64,000 nt of DNA from Tubulanus polymorphus (Eukaryota > Nemertea > Palaeonemertea > Tubulaniformes > Tubulanidae): the NCBI RefSeq assembly GCF_964204645.1, contig NC_134034.1, positions 4,680,072 through 4,744,071 of the forward strand, in the 5' to 3' direction. Shown one piece after another: positions 39,170 through 51,543 of this stretch. Position 1 is the stretch's first letter. The number at the start of each line of letters is the position of its first letter. Made by a program: the position numbers and the translations under genes. A model generated the notes under the pieces. The model worked only from the letters and a program-made list of their open reading frames with translations. It made no database searches and was not told where the DNA came from.

Positions 39170-40583
39170 TTATTTATTTTTTATCATGTTTACTAACCCA
39201 AAAATAATAGCACTCACAACTGTAATTAAAAATAAAATAATATGTTCAGCAGCAAAGTTAATAATGTTTCCTGCAGATTTAAATATAAAACCAACAATTG
39301 ATGCAATAATTCCTGGTAATGCTGCAGCAGATTTTTTAGATAGTTCCCATAAATATTTTGCTAATTTTTTCAAACCATCCTTAACTTTATCTTGTATAGA
39401 ATTATTATCATTCGGGGGTTTATCCGGTTTATTGGGAGTAGGAGTAGATTTCAAAGAATTTGATATTGCTAAACCAATTGTTGTAAATAACATAGTTACA
39501 GCTGTTAGAATTGAAAGAATTGTTATTCCTTCTAATTTTAATAATAACTTTATTCTATCTTTTAATGATATTTCAGAATTTGGTTTTATCATCAAATTTT
39601 TAAAAATAACTTTTAATCTATTAATATTATAATCATATGATTTTAATAATAATTTAATTTCTTCTTTCTGTACTTCTAAATTATCTTTTAAATTATTAAT
39701 TTCTTTTTCTAAACGTTATTCTTTTTGCCTATATTCTATTTCATCAATTACTTGATGATCTAAATCAGACTTTAGTTGTTCTATTTCTTTATTTGCATTA
39801 GTTAATTCTTTTTCCAAATACATAATTTTTTGATCTCTTATACTTTTATTATGTGCAATTTTATCAGCTTCATTTCTTATACTAATAGTTTCTCTAATTG
39901 CTTCATCAGAAAATATATTTAAATCTTCTAATTGTTGATCTGTTGCATCAATTAATCCATTCGGTAAAAGTTTTTCAATTGGAACTTTATTTGATTTAAG
40001 TTTACTAGTTTTGGAAGTTATATTCTGTTCAGAAGTTGTTTCTGTTTCTGATTTCTTTTTGATTATTTCAAATAATTCATTAATTCTTTGTTTAAATACG
40101 TCTATATCATTCTTGTTTTATAACATCAGTTATTACATTACTATTACTAATTCTTTTAATTCTATCTGGATCTAAATTACTCAAAGTTGATTTTGTTAAT
40201 ATTTTGTTTTGTTTTTTATAAGAGATATCAATATAATAATCATCTTTCAAATGATAATACCATTTACCATTATCTAAAAATTTCAATTGATCTGCTAAAG
40301 GTCCAACGTCTTCATCAAGTTTAGAATTTTCAATTATACGTTCTAATTTAGGTATTTTGTTTAAATTATCTAAATCTTGTTTTACTAAATCTGGGTCTAA
40401 ATTTTCAGGATTTAATTGTGATTCTGAATTTTTAATATAATCAGGCATATTTAAATTATTATTATATTCTGGCTCATTACCGTCATTATAACTTGTTTCA
40501 TCAAAATCAGGTTGTTGTTCATCAGTTATGCCAGGTTCATCAAAATTATCCATTCCAATATCTTCTCCACCTTCTACATCCAT
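39170..40583 (-). pseudogene. p525 homologue, frame-broken (unit C)
   Basis: The start at 40583 gives 158 open codons with the acidic N-terminus. Around 40107 the frame is lost; about 39600-40100 contains stops in every frame read as the homologue. The last ~141 codons with the membrane segments are open from 39595 to 39170. The N-terminal part resembles unit B more than D. The stop is directly after MIKNK, without the short repeat seen in B and D. Confidence 0.83.
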
Positions 40584-40599
40584 TTACATAATAAAAAAA

Positions 40600-41969
40600 T
40601 TAAAATTTAAAATATAATATTCCTCCGATTACAATTCCTATACTAGTTATAGCTAATTTAGTATTTTCATGGGATTTATTATCGTCATTTAGTTTAATTA
40701 TATCATGTTGAATATTATCAGTTTTTATATCTTCTGATGTATTGTAATCTTTTATTTTAGAATCATTATTTAATTTAATATTCTTAGTTTTAGTTTCTGT
40801 TGATTGAATGTTTTTTATTTTTTTACCTTCCATTAATTTTGCAGCAGTATTAATCTTTTTATTTATATCATTTAATCCAAATGAATTATTTATTGTTGCA
40901 GTTTTAATTAGATTATTATAACCAATTATATTTCCCATCTTTAATACTAAATCATTAGAAATAATTAATAGATTAGGCCTATACAATAATTTAATCTAAT
41001 ATGTGATTTATCTAAATAATTTTGATATCTTACTATATTTTCTGGAATCGATCTATTTTTATCATTATGAATTGAATCATCAAATAATACTTTGAATTGT
41101 TTCTGTGTATCAAATGATGTATTTAAATTTCCAATTATTGGGGATCTTGTTTCAACCTGTGATCCTAGAATACATACCAAATAAGTTCTAATAGATTGAT
41201 TTATTCTTTGTATACCTGATTTAGTAAAACCTTCACTATTTTCTAAAATAAAATAAACCCAACCATTATTGTTTTCTTGTTTTAAATGATCATAAAATTT
41301 CGGTAATTTATTGAAATCTAATGTTTCTAAATCCTTTGTTTCTATTTTACCATGACCTAATTTATTATTATAGATATTATAAAAAGCTATTAGATGGTAT
41401 GGGAAGTGTAAAATATGCTGCAACATTTTCAGGGCAAGGAAGTGATCTTATTGTTCCAATTTTTGTTCTAAAATCAGAATTATTTATATCTAAATATTAA
41501 ATTCATTGCAAATTTTATAAAACCTTGATAAATTAATATTATTATCAAATTCTTTAAAATACCTAGATCCTGTTAAAGCATACTCTAATTCATTTATTAT
41601 TATTCTGATTTGAAAGTATGTATGAAATCTAAATAAACTTTGAATTAATTTATATTTAGAATTATTCAAATGATCATTCCAACTTATTCCACAACCTGTT
41701 GTTGCACAATAAACAGCAAAATTTAATTGGTTCTGCCAATACTTCATATTAGATTTTAATAACCATTGTTTTTCATCTTTCAATTTTTTTAAATTAATCA
41801 AATATACATGAAATATAAAATTGTTAGTTTCAGTAACATAAATTTCTAAATTAGTTAATGAATCTAAAACTTCATTTCTATATGTAATATCTTTATTAAA
41901 ATCTATTGCTGGAATATTATATTTAATTGATTTATTATATTGGAACGCTTTTGGAAAACTATCTACCAT
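40600..41969 (-). pseudogene. p458 homologue, frame-broken (unit C)
   Basis: Three open parts in different frames (41969-41490, 41426-40965, 40986-40600) together cover the whole homologue including the C-terminal anchor. Frame changes lie near 41490, 41410 and 40975. A short deletion near 41815 removes residues around NAKMEN. Confidence 0.85.
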
Positions 41970-41977
41970 TTATATAA

Positions 41978-42389
41978 TTAATAATTAACTAATTCTTTTA
42001 ATAATTTATCTTGTTCTTCAACTGTTATATGACCATCTAAACATATTATATAATCTAGTGTACTCTTTAATTTATTAATTTCTTTTATATTAGTTTTAAT
42101 TTTTTCTTTATTACTTTTTATATTTAATTTTGAACTTATACCAGTTAAAACACTTGAACTTAATCCTAATACACCAATTGATATAGCTAAAGGTGTTAAT
42201 GGACTGAATATTGCTAAAAATGTTATCACAGAACTAATTGTAACCGAACCACTAATAATAAGATAATATATAATTTTACTTTTTAAATATTTTTTAATCA
42301 CTTTCAAATTCTAATATTTGTTTTTCTAAATATATTTTTAATTTAGTTTTATTTATATCATGAGGAATAATATCAATATTATCATCCAT
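41978..42389 (-). pseudogene. p144 homologue with deletion (unit C)
   Basis: The start at 42389 has the usual context. Codons 4-6 are lost in frame. A further net loss of 14 bases near 42296 shifts the frame, after which the two-segment membrane part is open from 42307 to 41978. Confidence 0.82.
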
Positions 42390-42410
42390 TTATTTAGCAA
42401 AAAAAATTAC

Positions 42411-42832
42411 TAATTAGTAAATCTATATGCTACAAATATAACAATAACAGTTCGACCTAAAATCCATATTATTTCATATTTCTATTGTTCTTTACTTGGG
42501 GTATAATAATCTGATAATTTAGGTTTGTATAGATGTAATTTTTCTTTATTGGTTACCGCGTTATATAAACTCATTGCATCATCGACTGATTGAAAATCTC
42601 TATGTGAAATCTTCTGATCATATAATTCCTTGTTAATATAATCCATATAGTTTTGCCTCTTTTCTCTATATTCTTCTGCTGCTTTATTGTATTTCTCTAA
42701 CGCTAAGTTATGTCTTCTTTGTTTCCCTAATGAACTATTTTTATCAATATGCTTAAATAAATAACCACCACCAGTAAATGCTAAAGCGTTAACAATTGCC
42801 GATCCTATAATAGTTATAATTGCAGAGGCCAT
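42411..42832 (-). pseudogene. p140 homologue with late nonsense codon (unit C)
   Basis: This copy is open from 42832 for 116 codons, then TAG at 42482-42484 replaces Gln. The remaining codons with the C-terminal membrane segment stay in frame to 42411. The product would lack its C-terminal anchor. Confidence 0.82.
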
Positions 42833-42856
42833 TTATTTAGTAAAATAATTACGCAT

Positions 42857-43078
42857 TTATATGGGAGGAATATATTTTTGTTTTTCCAAATAATCAATAG
42901 TTAAATTAGATAAAGTAACTGCTAATGTTAATTTTAAGATATCATTTATATCAAATCTATCAACATTAACACTTCCCATTTTGAATACGTTTTTTAATAC
43001 CATTGAATAACCAACAGTTCCAACTAATAGTAATGCTCCATTATATAATCCAATTATTATCCACTTATTATCACTCAT
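42857..43078 (-). CDS. p73 (unit C)
   Basis: This 73-aa copy is intact, with the conserved IPPI end. It differs from D by a few substitutions. The start codon abuts the p119 stop. Confidence 0.74.
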   Translation of the reverse strand: MSDNKWIIIGLYNGALLLVGTVGYSMVLKNVFKMGSVNVDRFDINDILKLTLAVTLSNLTIDYLEKQKYIPPI

Positions 43079-43438
43079 TTATTTATCAAAAAAATTACTA
43101 TCATCGAAATATTTAGTTATCTTATTTATGATTATTTCAACATTTATTTCATTACTACTTTTATGATTATCATATATTTTGGTTAATATGTTTTTAATAT
43201 CATCTATGATAAAATCTTCATCTAATACATAAAATCTTAAAGATTCTCCAATTAAATTAGTGATCTTTTCTACATTTAAAGTTTCTTTATCTATTGTTTT
43301 TTCATACTCAAATGTTGTTTCATTAGAAAATGCAATATTTTTAATATGTGTAATTACATCATTAATGTTAAATTTCATTTCTTTCTCATGTTTAAAATCA
43401 AACCCAAAACATATACTCGGTCCAACAGTTATATTCAT
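43079..43438 (-). CDS. p119, copy A-like class (unit C)
   Basis: This 119-aa protein is intact. After the invariant N-terminus it follows the copy A sequence class (NETTFEYEKTIDKETLNVEK), unlike B and D. The last ~35 residues, however, resemble B and D (KIYDNHKSSNEINVE), so the gene looks like a mosaic of the two classes. Confidence 0.73.
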   Translation of the reverse strand: MNITVGPSICFGFDFKHEKEMKFNINDVITHIKNIAFSNETTFEYEKTIDKETLNVEKITNLIGESLRFYVLDEDFIIDDIKNILTKIYDNHKSSNEINVEIIINKITKYFDDSNFFDK

Positions 43439-43454
43439 TTATATAATGAAAAAA

Positions 43455-44207
43455 TTACTCTCTACATCTTATAACTCATTCATATATCACAGGAAAATTA
43501 TTTAAATCAATTTAATATCCATTATGATTTCTTATTTCTAATTTGAAATTATTGAAATGTGGAATGCAAGGTTTAAAATCACATTCTGTTAAATTATAAT
43601 TTATTTGTGTTCCACATTGTTTAACATTTTTTAATGGTAAAATATTTAGTATACTAGTATTGCAAGTTTTATCTTTAGTTGCTTCAAATGTTTTTGTAGG
43701 ATCAATTAAATTGCAATAAATATAGAAACGTGTGTAAGGTATTATATTTGGTGTAGTATCAACATTTGAATAAAGTTTATCTGGTGTAATTCCTAACAGT
43801 TTAGCTACAGGTTTTTTAACTGAAAATTGATATTTTTCATTATGAGCTAACCTTATCTTCATTTTATTAGAATTATCACTTTTCAAAAATCTAATGTTAA
43901 ATCCAGCATCACTACCTAATTTGATCCGAGCTTTTTTATTAATTTCTTGCGTTAATGATTCTAAATTATATAATCCTGGTTTTAAAAATAGATAATTCCA
44001 TTTATTCTTACTCCTGATTGAAAAAAATAAATGTTCAAGACTTTTATCCGATACATTGTAAAAAGAATTACATAAACTTATATTAACTAATTTTAAATCA
44101 ACACAATTCTTGAATTCTCTATCTAATTGAACTTGTAAATTATGTGATTTATAATTTATAAGTTTTCTAGAATCAACAAATATTCTGTATTCTTTTAATT
44201 CTACCAT
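43455..44207 (-). pseudogene. p230 homologue with nonsense codon near the end (unit C)
   Basis: 231 codons are open from 44207. TAA at 43512-43514 replaces a Leu codon about 19 codons before the normal end at 43455-43457. The frame across the poly-A tract is uninterrupted here, as in copy A. The truncated product would keep most of the protein. Confidence 0.8.
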
Positions 44208-44224
44208 TTATTCTACATATTTTC

Positions 44225-44578
44225 TTATTCGAAATCTATTTCATGGTGCCCTTTTTCATTCTTACCTTTGTATACGAAATAGAAATCTCCAGAACATAAT
44301 TCTTCTAGATCTTCACTTGATAATCTATGAAATCTATCTGGTAAATATGTTCTGAATTTATATGTATTTCCTTTTAATCCTTCATATTCTAAGTGTATAA
44401 CTAATTTATCTCCATATTTGTTAGTAACTGTATCAATATTTGTAATTAGATATTTCTTATGGATTATTAATTCTTTTAACTTCTCAAATTTATAATCTAC
44501 TGATTTGACATTTGAAGTATCTTTTATTCTATCTAAAAATAATTTGTTGTTCTCACTGTGCGCTTGTTTACTCTCCAT
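44225..44578 (-). CDS. p117 (unit C)
   Basis: This 117-aa copy is intact, with some substitutions relative to B (for example EKLKELIIHKK). It is open although the flanking polB copy is heavily damaged. The start context here is TATTATAAATGG, a variant of the usual motif. Confidence 0.72.
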   Translation of the reverse strand: MESKQAHSENNKLFLDRIKDTSNVKSVDYKFEKLKELIIHKKYLITNIDTVTNKYGDKLVIHLEYEGLKGNTYKFRTYLPDRFHRLSSEDLEELCSGDFYFVYKGKNEKGHHEIDFE

Positions 44579-44607
44579 TTATAATACATATTTTTATTAA
44601 AATTTGA

Positions 44608-47600
44608 TTAACACGTTAGAATTCTTTTCATTATCTCGTTCTCTTTTGTTTCTTCTCTTTTAAATTTTAAGTATTCATCTAAATTACAACCATAAGCAAC
44701 TGTATGAATTCCATCATCTAAAATATATCTTTTATCATCAAATGGGTTTAGACTTATCTTTTCAATTTCTTCAATAAACATTTCATGATCTTCAGATCTT
44801 AAACATCTCATCTTATGTTTTCTAACTTCTTCATTGAATATACAATTGATGTAATCTTTGAAATGAATATTCTTTTCTACTACACTTTTGGTTATTCCTT
44901 TCAACTTTTTAGCTTCATGTTCTTTAGTTTTATATGAATACATTTTAGATCTAATACCAATGAATTCAATCATTTCTTCACCACCTAATTCATCTTTGAA
45001 TTTACCAGGAACTTTTTTATTATCATTGCTAAACAATTCATGATTTTTAGGATAATTACTGAAATCAAAATGATGGTTTAATGTTTTTAAATCATCTGTT
45101 ATGTTATTAGTTTTTATCTTTAATATGTAACTGTCAGTATCAAAATATAAGATTTATATATGTTTTTCTCAAAAAAGTGGTTGTAATACATTATAATAGA
45201 ATTCGTACATTAGTAATTTTGATAATTCTAAAACTGAAGCGCCAACATAGATTGGTTTATTAAATTTAATTGATGTTCTTCTCATCTTAACTGCAGCTAA
45301 ATTTTCATCAAATATTCTGTTACCTAAAAACTTAGGATATGATTGTAAATGCCTTATCCTTTTACCATTACTTACTAACTCAATATCATTTCTATTTCTA
45401 ATATTTTCACAAGTCTTACCATAGAATGCATTGTTCATTAGTTTGAAGAAATCTTTCTCAAAATCAGTTTTAGCTTCAGTTCTCTGTTTGGTGTTAAAAT
45501 CTATATATTTTTCTAACCACTTAGATTGACTAAATGAAATATAACTATGTACTTTTTTTAGGATCATTCCTTGTTTTAGATAAAACTTTAACATTCTATA
45601 ATGTACTACATAATTATATTTATCTTCTTGAGTTACCATTAACTTTTCTGTATGAATATGATTTTCGGGTTTAATTCTTTTTTGATAATTTGATAATTCT
45701 TCATGAGTAACAGTTTTATGTTCTGGGCAGTATGCTAGATTTCTAGATTTAAATTTAATATGTTCAGGATATTCTAAATCTACAATAAAGAAGTAACCAG
45801 TAACTGAATCATCTGCAATATCTAGGATTCTTTTCTTCCAATCAAATTTATCATTATTTTCATGTTGTGAAACTTCACTTATTTCAAATACTCCATAAGG
45901 TTGTGGTTCCATCATTGCCCAACCATACAAATTATTTGCATCTTTATATAATAACTTATATCCAGGGTTATCATTTACATTGAAATATCTATCCCCTAAT
46001 ACACCTGAAACTCCTCCTCTTATAGATTTTTCAAATAATAATAATTGATCTATATTTGATAACAAATCCATTTTTATATCTGTAAATTTTAAACCACAAT
46101 CCCATGTTAAACCTGGACTTGAATAACAATGACAAGGATCAATATTAAAATATTTTAGGTTTACATCTCTAAACCTTTCAAATATATCAGTTAATAATAA
46201 TACATCTGATTTTAGATATGAATCTACTAATTGCCCATGATTTTCTATTTTGAAATGATTCCAAATATTCAATGTTCTATTATAGACTTCATCTTTAACA
46301 TATTCATTTTTTAATTCATCATAGAATTGTTCTTTCAATAATTCAGTTATGTTAAAATCATCATGATTTTTATAGAAAGAATATGGAATTGCGCCTTTAT
46401 ATCTCATTAATTGGAAATCATCATTATTTGGATAGTGTTGCTTTAATATTTTTAATTCATCATCAACTAATGATTTTGATAAGTTATCTAATGAACTATT
46501 TAAAAATCTATATGAATCTATAAATCTTAGGCAACCAAATTGGAATGATATATAATTCTCAGATGTTTTAGCTAACATTTTAAATTTATAAGTTGGTATT
46601 TTATCTTTTGATCTATTTGAATTTAATCTTTCTATTTCATTATTAATTTCTTCTATTTTATAACATAGCTGTTTGATAAATAAATGAGCATCATATCCTG
46701 ATAGATTATGAAATATAACTGGTACAAAGTTAATTTTCTTAGCTTGAAGTTACAATTCTCATGTGCAGCACCTCTAAACTTTCCATTCAAATGATCATGG
46801 TCTCTTACTTTTTTATCTTTATAATTAAATATCTTTTCACAATAATAACATTTACCTGTAAACACAAATTCTTCTTTATCTTCTTCTGTCATTATAATTT
46901 CTATATTTTTATTTAACTTTTCATTGAATTTTATTTCATATTCAATTAATAAGTCACAAAAATGATTAATAACATTTTCATTTCTATAATGATAATATTC
47001 ACTTTTAATTAGTTCTGGATAATCAGATTTAATATATAAGCCGAAAGCAGCAGCTGATTGATGAATATTCTTAATAGTATTTGTTTTTGGTGGTTCATCT
47101 GAAAAATCATTTTCATTAGAATTTAATTTCTTTCTTTTATAATATATTTCTTTTCTATCTTGATCAGTTAATTCTTTATTTAATGATTCAAAATCTCCAT
47201 ATATTACAAATGGCACTTTATTCTTGTAATCATATTTTTTTAATTCTAATATTTTATCTTTTTCATTTGGTAAAACTAATTTACAATAATCATGATTTTC
47301 ACTTAATTGTTTATGATTTAATAATGCACTTTCAGTTCTGAATTTATGTAAACATTTTCTACATAGATATATTTTATTATCAAAATCATTTTCTGATTTA
47401 AAAAATAAATCAATTCTTTTAATCCACATATAATGATTTTCATAATATAATATATCTATAACATCATTTGAATCATAATCTTTTGATAGGTATAAAGGTT
47501 CTAATGTATAATGTTTTATATTGTTACCTTTTGTATTTGGTACTTTGATTAAATCAAATACATTTATCTTTATATTATTATCTCTTTCTATTTTGGGATG

Positions 47601-48645
47601 TTTTTAATTCTAACAGGATACTTATCTATCTTATAATTATTTTCAAATGGTTTATAATGAGTTAATCTAAAACTATGTGTAATATCTTCTGTTGGATGTA
47701 AGCAACTTATAATTGTCCATAGAAAACATTTATCATCAAAATTTTGTACATTTATAACAGCATTAGCTTTAAATGGTAGTTTAATATAACTCGATGCTTC
47801 AATATCTGGTTCTTTATAATATGATACATTATTTTCATCTATTGGTTTTGATTTAGTTAACTTATTATATTTTGTGTTATAAACATGTAAAGTCATAAAT
47901 ATTATTTCATCAAATATTAAACCAGATCCTTCAAAATATTTCTCTTCTACTTTAGTTTTTACTTCATTATAACATTTATCTAATTTATCATCTATATGTT
48001 GTTTTGAAATAATATGTTGTGAATGAGAATTTATATTATATATTGGTTTATCTTCAGATTTTATAAACATAACTTTAGAAGATATACTTATTTTAGGATA
48101 TTCAACATCAGTTATTATTTTTATAATATTTTTCATATTTTCTAAATTTTTTTATTTTCTTCTAACGTTTTACCTTTATGAAATTTAAACTCAATAGCTG
48201 CTGGACCAATATCACTTTTAAATGCTTCGGTTATTTCTATATCTTTTTTATTATCTAATGAATTAATATAATTTCTTACATCTTCCATGTATGGTCTTTT
48301 ATTGTTTAATTTATTTCTTATTCTTTTAATTGTCTTATGTTTCTTATCATTGTCATTATCAAAATAATCTTCACCTAAAATATCATTATTCATATTTCTA
48401 ATATGACTTTTAGATTTTAAATGTTCATTATAATATCTTTTATCACTGAATGATTGATTACATGTATCACATTTATATGTTTCTTTTTCATTCTTTAATT
48501 CATCTAATTTAGTTTCTAATATATCATCTTTATATTCTAGTTTCAATTTATTCTCTAAATGTGTTTTAGTTTTATTGTGTCTTGATTTTTAGGATTTATC
48601 TATATTGATATTACATGTTGGGCAGTAGTACTTATTTGCTTCCAT
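44608..48645 (-). pseudogene. polB: Family B DNA polymerase, multiply broken (unit C)
   Basis: The whole gene is present (~1,345 codons, start 48645). Breaks, in gene order: nonsense at 48589-48591; 1-base loss near 48145; 1-base loss in an A-run near 47597; 1-base loss near 46745; two nonsense codons near 45155-45171, just before motif C. The fingers, exonuclease motifs, motif A DANNLYGWAM, motif B and motif C YFDTDS are all recognisable. At least six separate lesions mean it has long been inactive. Confidence 0.92.
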
Positions 48646-48715
48646 TTTAATATCAAATTTTTTATTAAAATTGATTTTAGAAGTTATTCATTTATATTTT
48701 ATTCATATATATGAA
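48646..48715 (-). promoter_or_regulatory. polB upstream region (unit C)
   Basis: Read on the - strand, this 70-bp stretch carries ATTCATATATATGAAT, CTTCTAAAATCAATTTTAATAAAAAATTTG (in two parts) and TATTAAAATGG at the start. The mirror-image copy stands on the right of palindrome 3 (48984-49065). Confidence 0.5.
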
Positions 48716-48983
48716 AGTAATAGGGATAATGGGCTTTCAGGCCAAAGGTCGAACGGTCGAGCTCGTAAAAAATGAAAAAACATAAAAATAATAACAATTT
48801 CTACTTGAATTACTCGCAAAACTCATAAAAATGAAAAATAAATTCTCACACGCTCGAATTTATTTTTCATTTTATGAGTTTCACTCCTAATTCAAGTAGA
48901 AATTGTTATTATTTTTATGTTTTTTCATTTTTACTCACCCGCCCGTTCAACCTTTAGCTTGAAAGCCCATTATCCCTATTACT
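48716..48983. repeat. Palindrome 3 at the junction of units C and D
   Basis: AGTAATAGGGATAATGGGC pairs with GCCCATTATCCCTATTACT at the far end. The centre is AAATTC, loop TCACACGCTC (48846-48855), GAATTT. Inverted similarity continues outward on both sides through the polB upstream motif and the first ~30 codons of polB, so the full mirror spans about 48550-49157. Confidence 0.87.
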
Positions 48984-49065
48984 CTTAAAATATTCATATA
49001 TATATGAATAACATTTAAATCATTGAACTTCTAAAATCAATTTTAATAAAAAATATAGTATTAAA

Positions 49066-49239
49066 ATGGAAGCAAATAAGTACTACTGCCCAACATGTAA
49101 TATCGATATAGATAAATCCCAAAAAGCAAGACACAATAAAACTAGAACACATTTGTTTTTAGTCCAGTTGGTTAAAGCAAAGACATTTATCGAATTAAGG
49201 AACTCAACATATAGTGAAAAATATGTTGAATCGTTATAA
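49066..49239 (+). pseudogene. Short zinc-finger ORF: polB N-terminus fused to HNH C-terminus (unit D)
   Basis: This is a 57-codon ORF. The polB N-terminus runs to about residue 30, with one C2H2 finger. The HNH C-terminus follows (KAKTFIELRN...YVESL). The fusion point differs from that in unit B, so the two deletions are probably independent. It is open but most likely a deletion product. Confidence 0.65.
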
Positions 49240-50165
49240 ACACCCGATAATACTCAGCTATATAGTTGGTTGTATTAGCTCTAGTAAACATATGTTACCA
49301 GCTTATATTTCAATTGTAAAGAGTTAATTAATTTCATTGATCTAAATGCTTTTATTATTGATTTTTTTTTCAACTTCAACGCGTTGTGTATACGGCGAAC
49401 GTAGCAAATCACAAATCTCATAATTTACAAGTCTCAACACGTTTGTTCTAGATGTTTATACTAGAAAATGATTCTATTTTAACCTATATACATTCAATGT
49501 ATAGAGCTATAGAATAAATCTATAAATTCACAGCCGTTACAGTTGTTACTATAACAACGAGACATTATGACACGTCATAATCAGAAACGTGTAGAGAGAA
49601 CACTCTAGAACCGGAACTAGATGACGTGGCATAATTAACGACGTGTCATTCTAGAAATCACCCCGGAAATGGATATACGCTGTAATATTGTGCACAGGAT
49701 ATTCTATCTTTCGAAACGAAATAAGGAGTTTATAGTTTACAATTATAAATCTAAATGTAAGTACTGTTTGTTGTAGTTATTAAGGCTATTAAATACGAAA
49801 CCTTTAAATATATTTAAGTGTATTTAGTATATCTTTTAGATAGTTAGAGTTACCGCTAATATCTTTTAGATTAATAAAACGCCATACGCATCAAGAAGTG
49901 ATAGAGAAACTCAAGATACTCTTTCTGACTGAGGAATCAACAGCAATGGATATCAAACCAATAGAATCGCCAAAAGATCGTCGAAGAAACTATATAATAA
50001 TTTCAAAAACATTAAGACTCCAATGATTAAGTTTAACATTTGTTGATGTAGTTAAATATTTACCAGCAATTGAAAAAATGTTTGTAATTATAAATTGTAT
50101 TTATAGAAATCAAATGATGTATTAGAAGAAATGACTGAACAACTTGTATAATGTATTGTGTAAAT
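49240..50165 (+). promoter_or_regulatory. Promoter-like left-end region of unit D
   Basis: 49240-49455 resembles 13430-13620; from 49455 it follows unit B's region at 14900. Sites seen: ATGACACGTCAT-like palindromic bZIP motif near 49567, TGACGTGGCA near 49622, GACGTGTCATTCTAGAA near 49638 (bZIP-like site joined to a heat-shock-like TTCTAGAA), and TGTAAGTACTG near 49757. The small ORF of unit B is frameshifted here (from 49946). Confidence 0.4.
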
Positions 50166-50199
50166 CTACTTGGTGAATTTTTATATTCAGTCGTTTCAA

Positions 50200-50750
50200 T
50201 AATGATTCGTTTCAATTATGATTAGCGCATGCGCATTAAGCAAAAGCGCGCACGAATGCGCGCTGTTGCTCAGGTATGATTTGTGAATTTTTATGTTCGG
50301 TCGTTTCTATTATGATTAACGCATACGCATTAAGCAAAACCGGCCACAAATGGCCGCATGTGACGCATGTAACACATGTAACGCATGTGTTGTTTCTATT
50401 TTACAGAATTTATAGAATGAATATATAATTATGATTAGCGCATGCGCATTGATCAAAAGCGCGCACGAATGCGCGGTTTGCTCAGTTGTATGATTTAGAT
50501 ATTTCATGTCGGTTGTTTCTATTTACATAATTATATATTCATTATGTAAATATAATTATGATTAGCGCATGCGTATTGATCAAAAGCGCGCATGAATGCG
50601 CGGTTTTACCTAATGTGAACACGTTTTGATATTTTCTGTGTTCGGTCGTTTCTATTTTACAGAATTTACAGAATGAATATATAATTATGATTAGCGCATG
50701 CGCATTAAGCAAAAGCGCGCATGAATGCGCGGTTTTGCCCAGTGGTATTA
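50200..50750. repeat. Hairpin minisatellite (unit D left end)
   Basis: About five units related to those at 15595-16075. Hairpin stems differ between units: GCGCGCA-CGAA-TGCGCGC (near 50245), CGGCCA-CAAA-TGGCCG (near 50341), CGCGCA-CGAA-TGCGCG (near 50460), CGCGCA-TGAA-TGCGCG (near 50587 and 50714). An extra inverted repeat around 50520-50555 carries AATATATAATTATGTAAAT. It lies just upstream of the HNH gene. Confidence 0.8.
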
Positions 50751-50877
50751 TTTAGATATCAAGGAATCGAAACAACTTATCAAAAGCAGCGAGGAATGAA
50801 AAAGGATGACGTTGGTCGAAGAAATGGAAGAGGATTCTAAAATGTTAACCAATTTAGTTAAAAAATACGTATAATAA

Positions 50878-51543
50878 ATGGAACCAGAACAACCACAAAT
50901 TATCAATATTACAAATAACACTGGCGTTATAAACATATACTACAAGAAGTGTTCTAAATGTGAATTAGATAAATTAGCTTTAACAGAATTTAGTAAGCGT
51001 AAGATTAGCAAAGATGGTTTTCAATATTGCTGTAAAACTTGTACTAAACTATATACCAAACAATACCGAGAAGATAATATAGAACATTATAATTATTATA
51101 TGGCAGAATATATGAGAGAAAGATATCAAACAGATCTTAATTTTAGATTGAAACAATGTTTACGGTCTAGATTAACACAATTATTCAATAAAGAAACACA
51201 TTCAGAAACATTATCTAATTTATTGGGTTGTTCAGATGAATTTCTCAAATCATGGATAATATTTCAATTCGATGATAAAATGAATATAGATAATTATGGG
51301 GATTATTACCACATTGATCACGTGTTACCAATATCTAAATTTAACATGAACGATGAATACAATAAAAAACTTATTTGGAATTGGAAAAATTTAAGACCTT
51401 TAGAAAAGAAAGAAAATCAAATCAAATCTAATAAAATAGATTTACAGTTATATTTGAATCAACTGGAAAAAGTAAAAAAATTTATTGAATTATGGAATTC
51501 AACACATAATGAACAATACGTTGAGTCTTTAATGAGTGGTTAA
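50878..51543 (+). CDS. HNH endonuclease with N-terminal zinc ribbon (unit D)
   Basis: This 221-aa protein is intact, with the Cys pairs, HIDHVLPISKF and NLRPLEKKENQ all present. It is close to the unit B protein along its length; the last 40 residues differ more (LNQLEKVKKFIELWNSTHNE, closer to the copy at 13106). Confidence 0.85.
   Translation: MEPEQPQIINITNNTGVINIYYKKCSKCELDKLALTEFSKRKISKDGFQYCCKTCTKLYTKQYREDNIEHYNYYMAEYMRERYQTDLNFRLKQCLRSRLTQLFNKETHSETLSNLLGCSDEFLKSWIIFQFDDKMNIDNYGDYYHIDHVLPISKFNMNDEYNKKLIWNWKNLRPLEKKENQIKSNKIDLQLYLNQLEKVKKFIELWNSTHNEQYVESLMSG

Noticed and set aside
50748-50936. 62-codon - strand ORF over the HNH start
   Set aside because: It is antisense to the HNH N-terminus and its upstream sequence.
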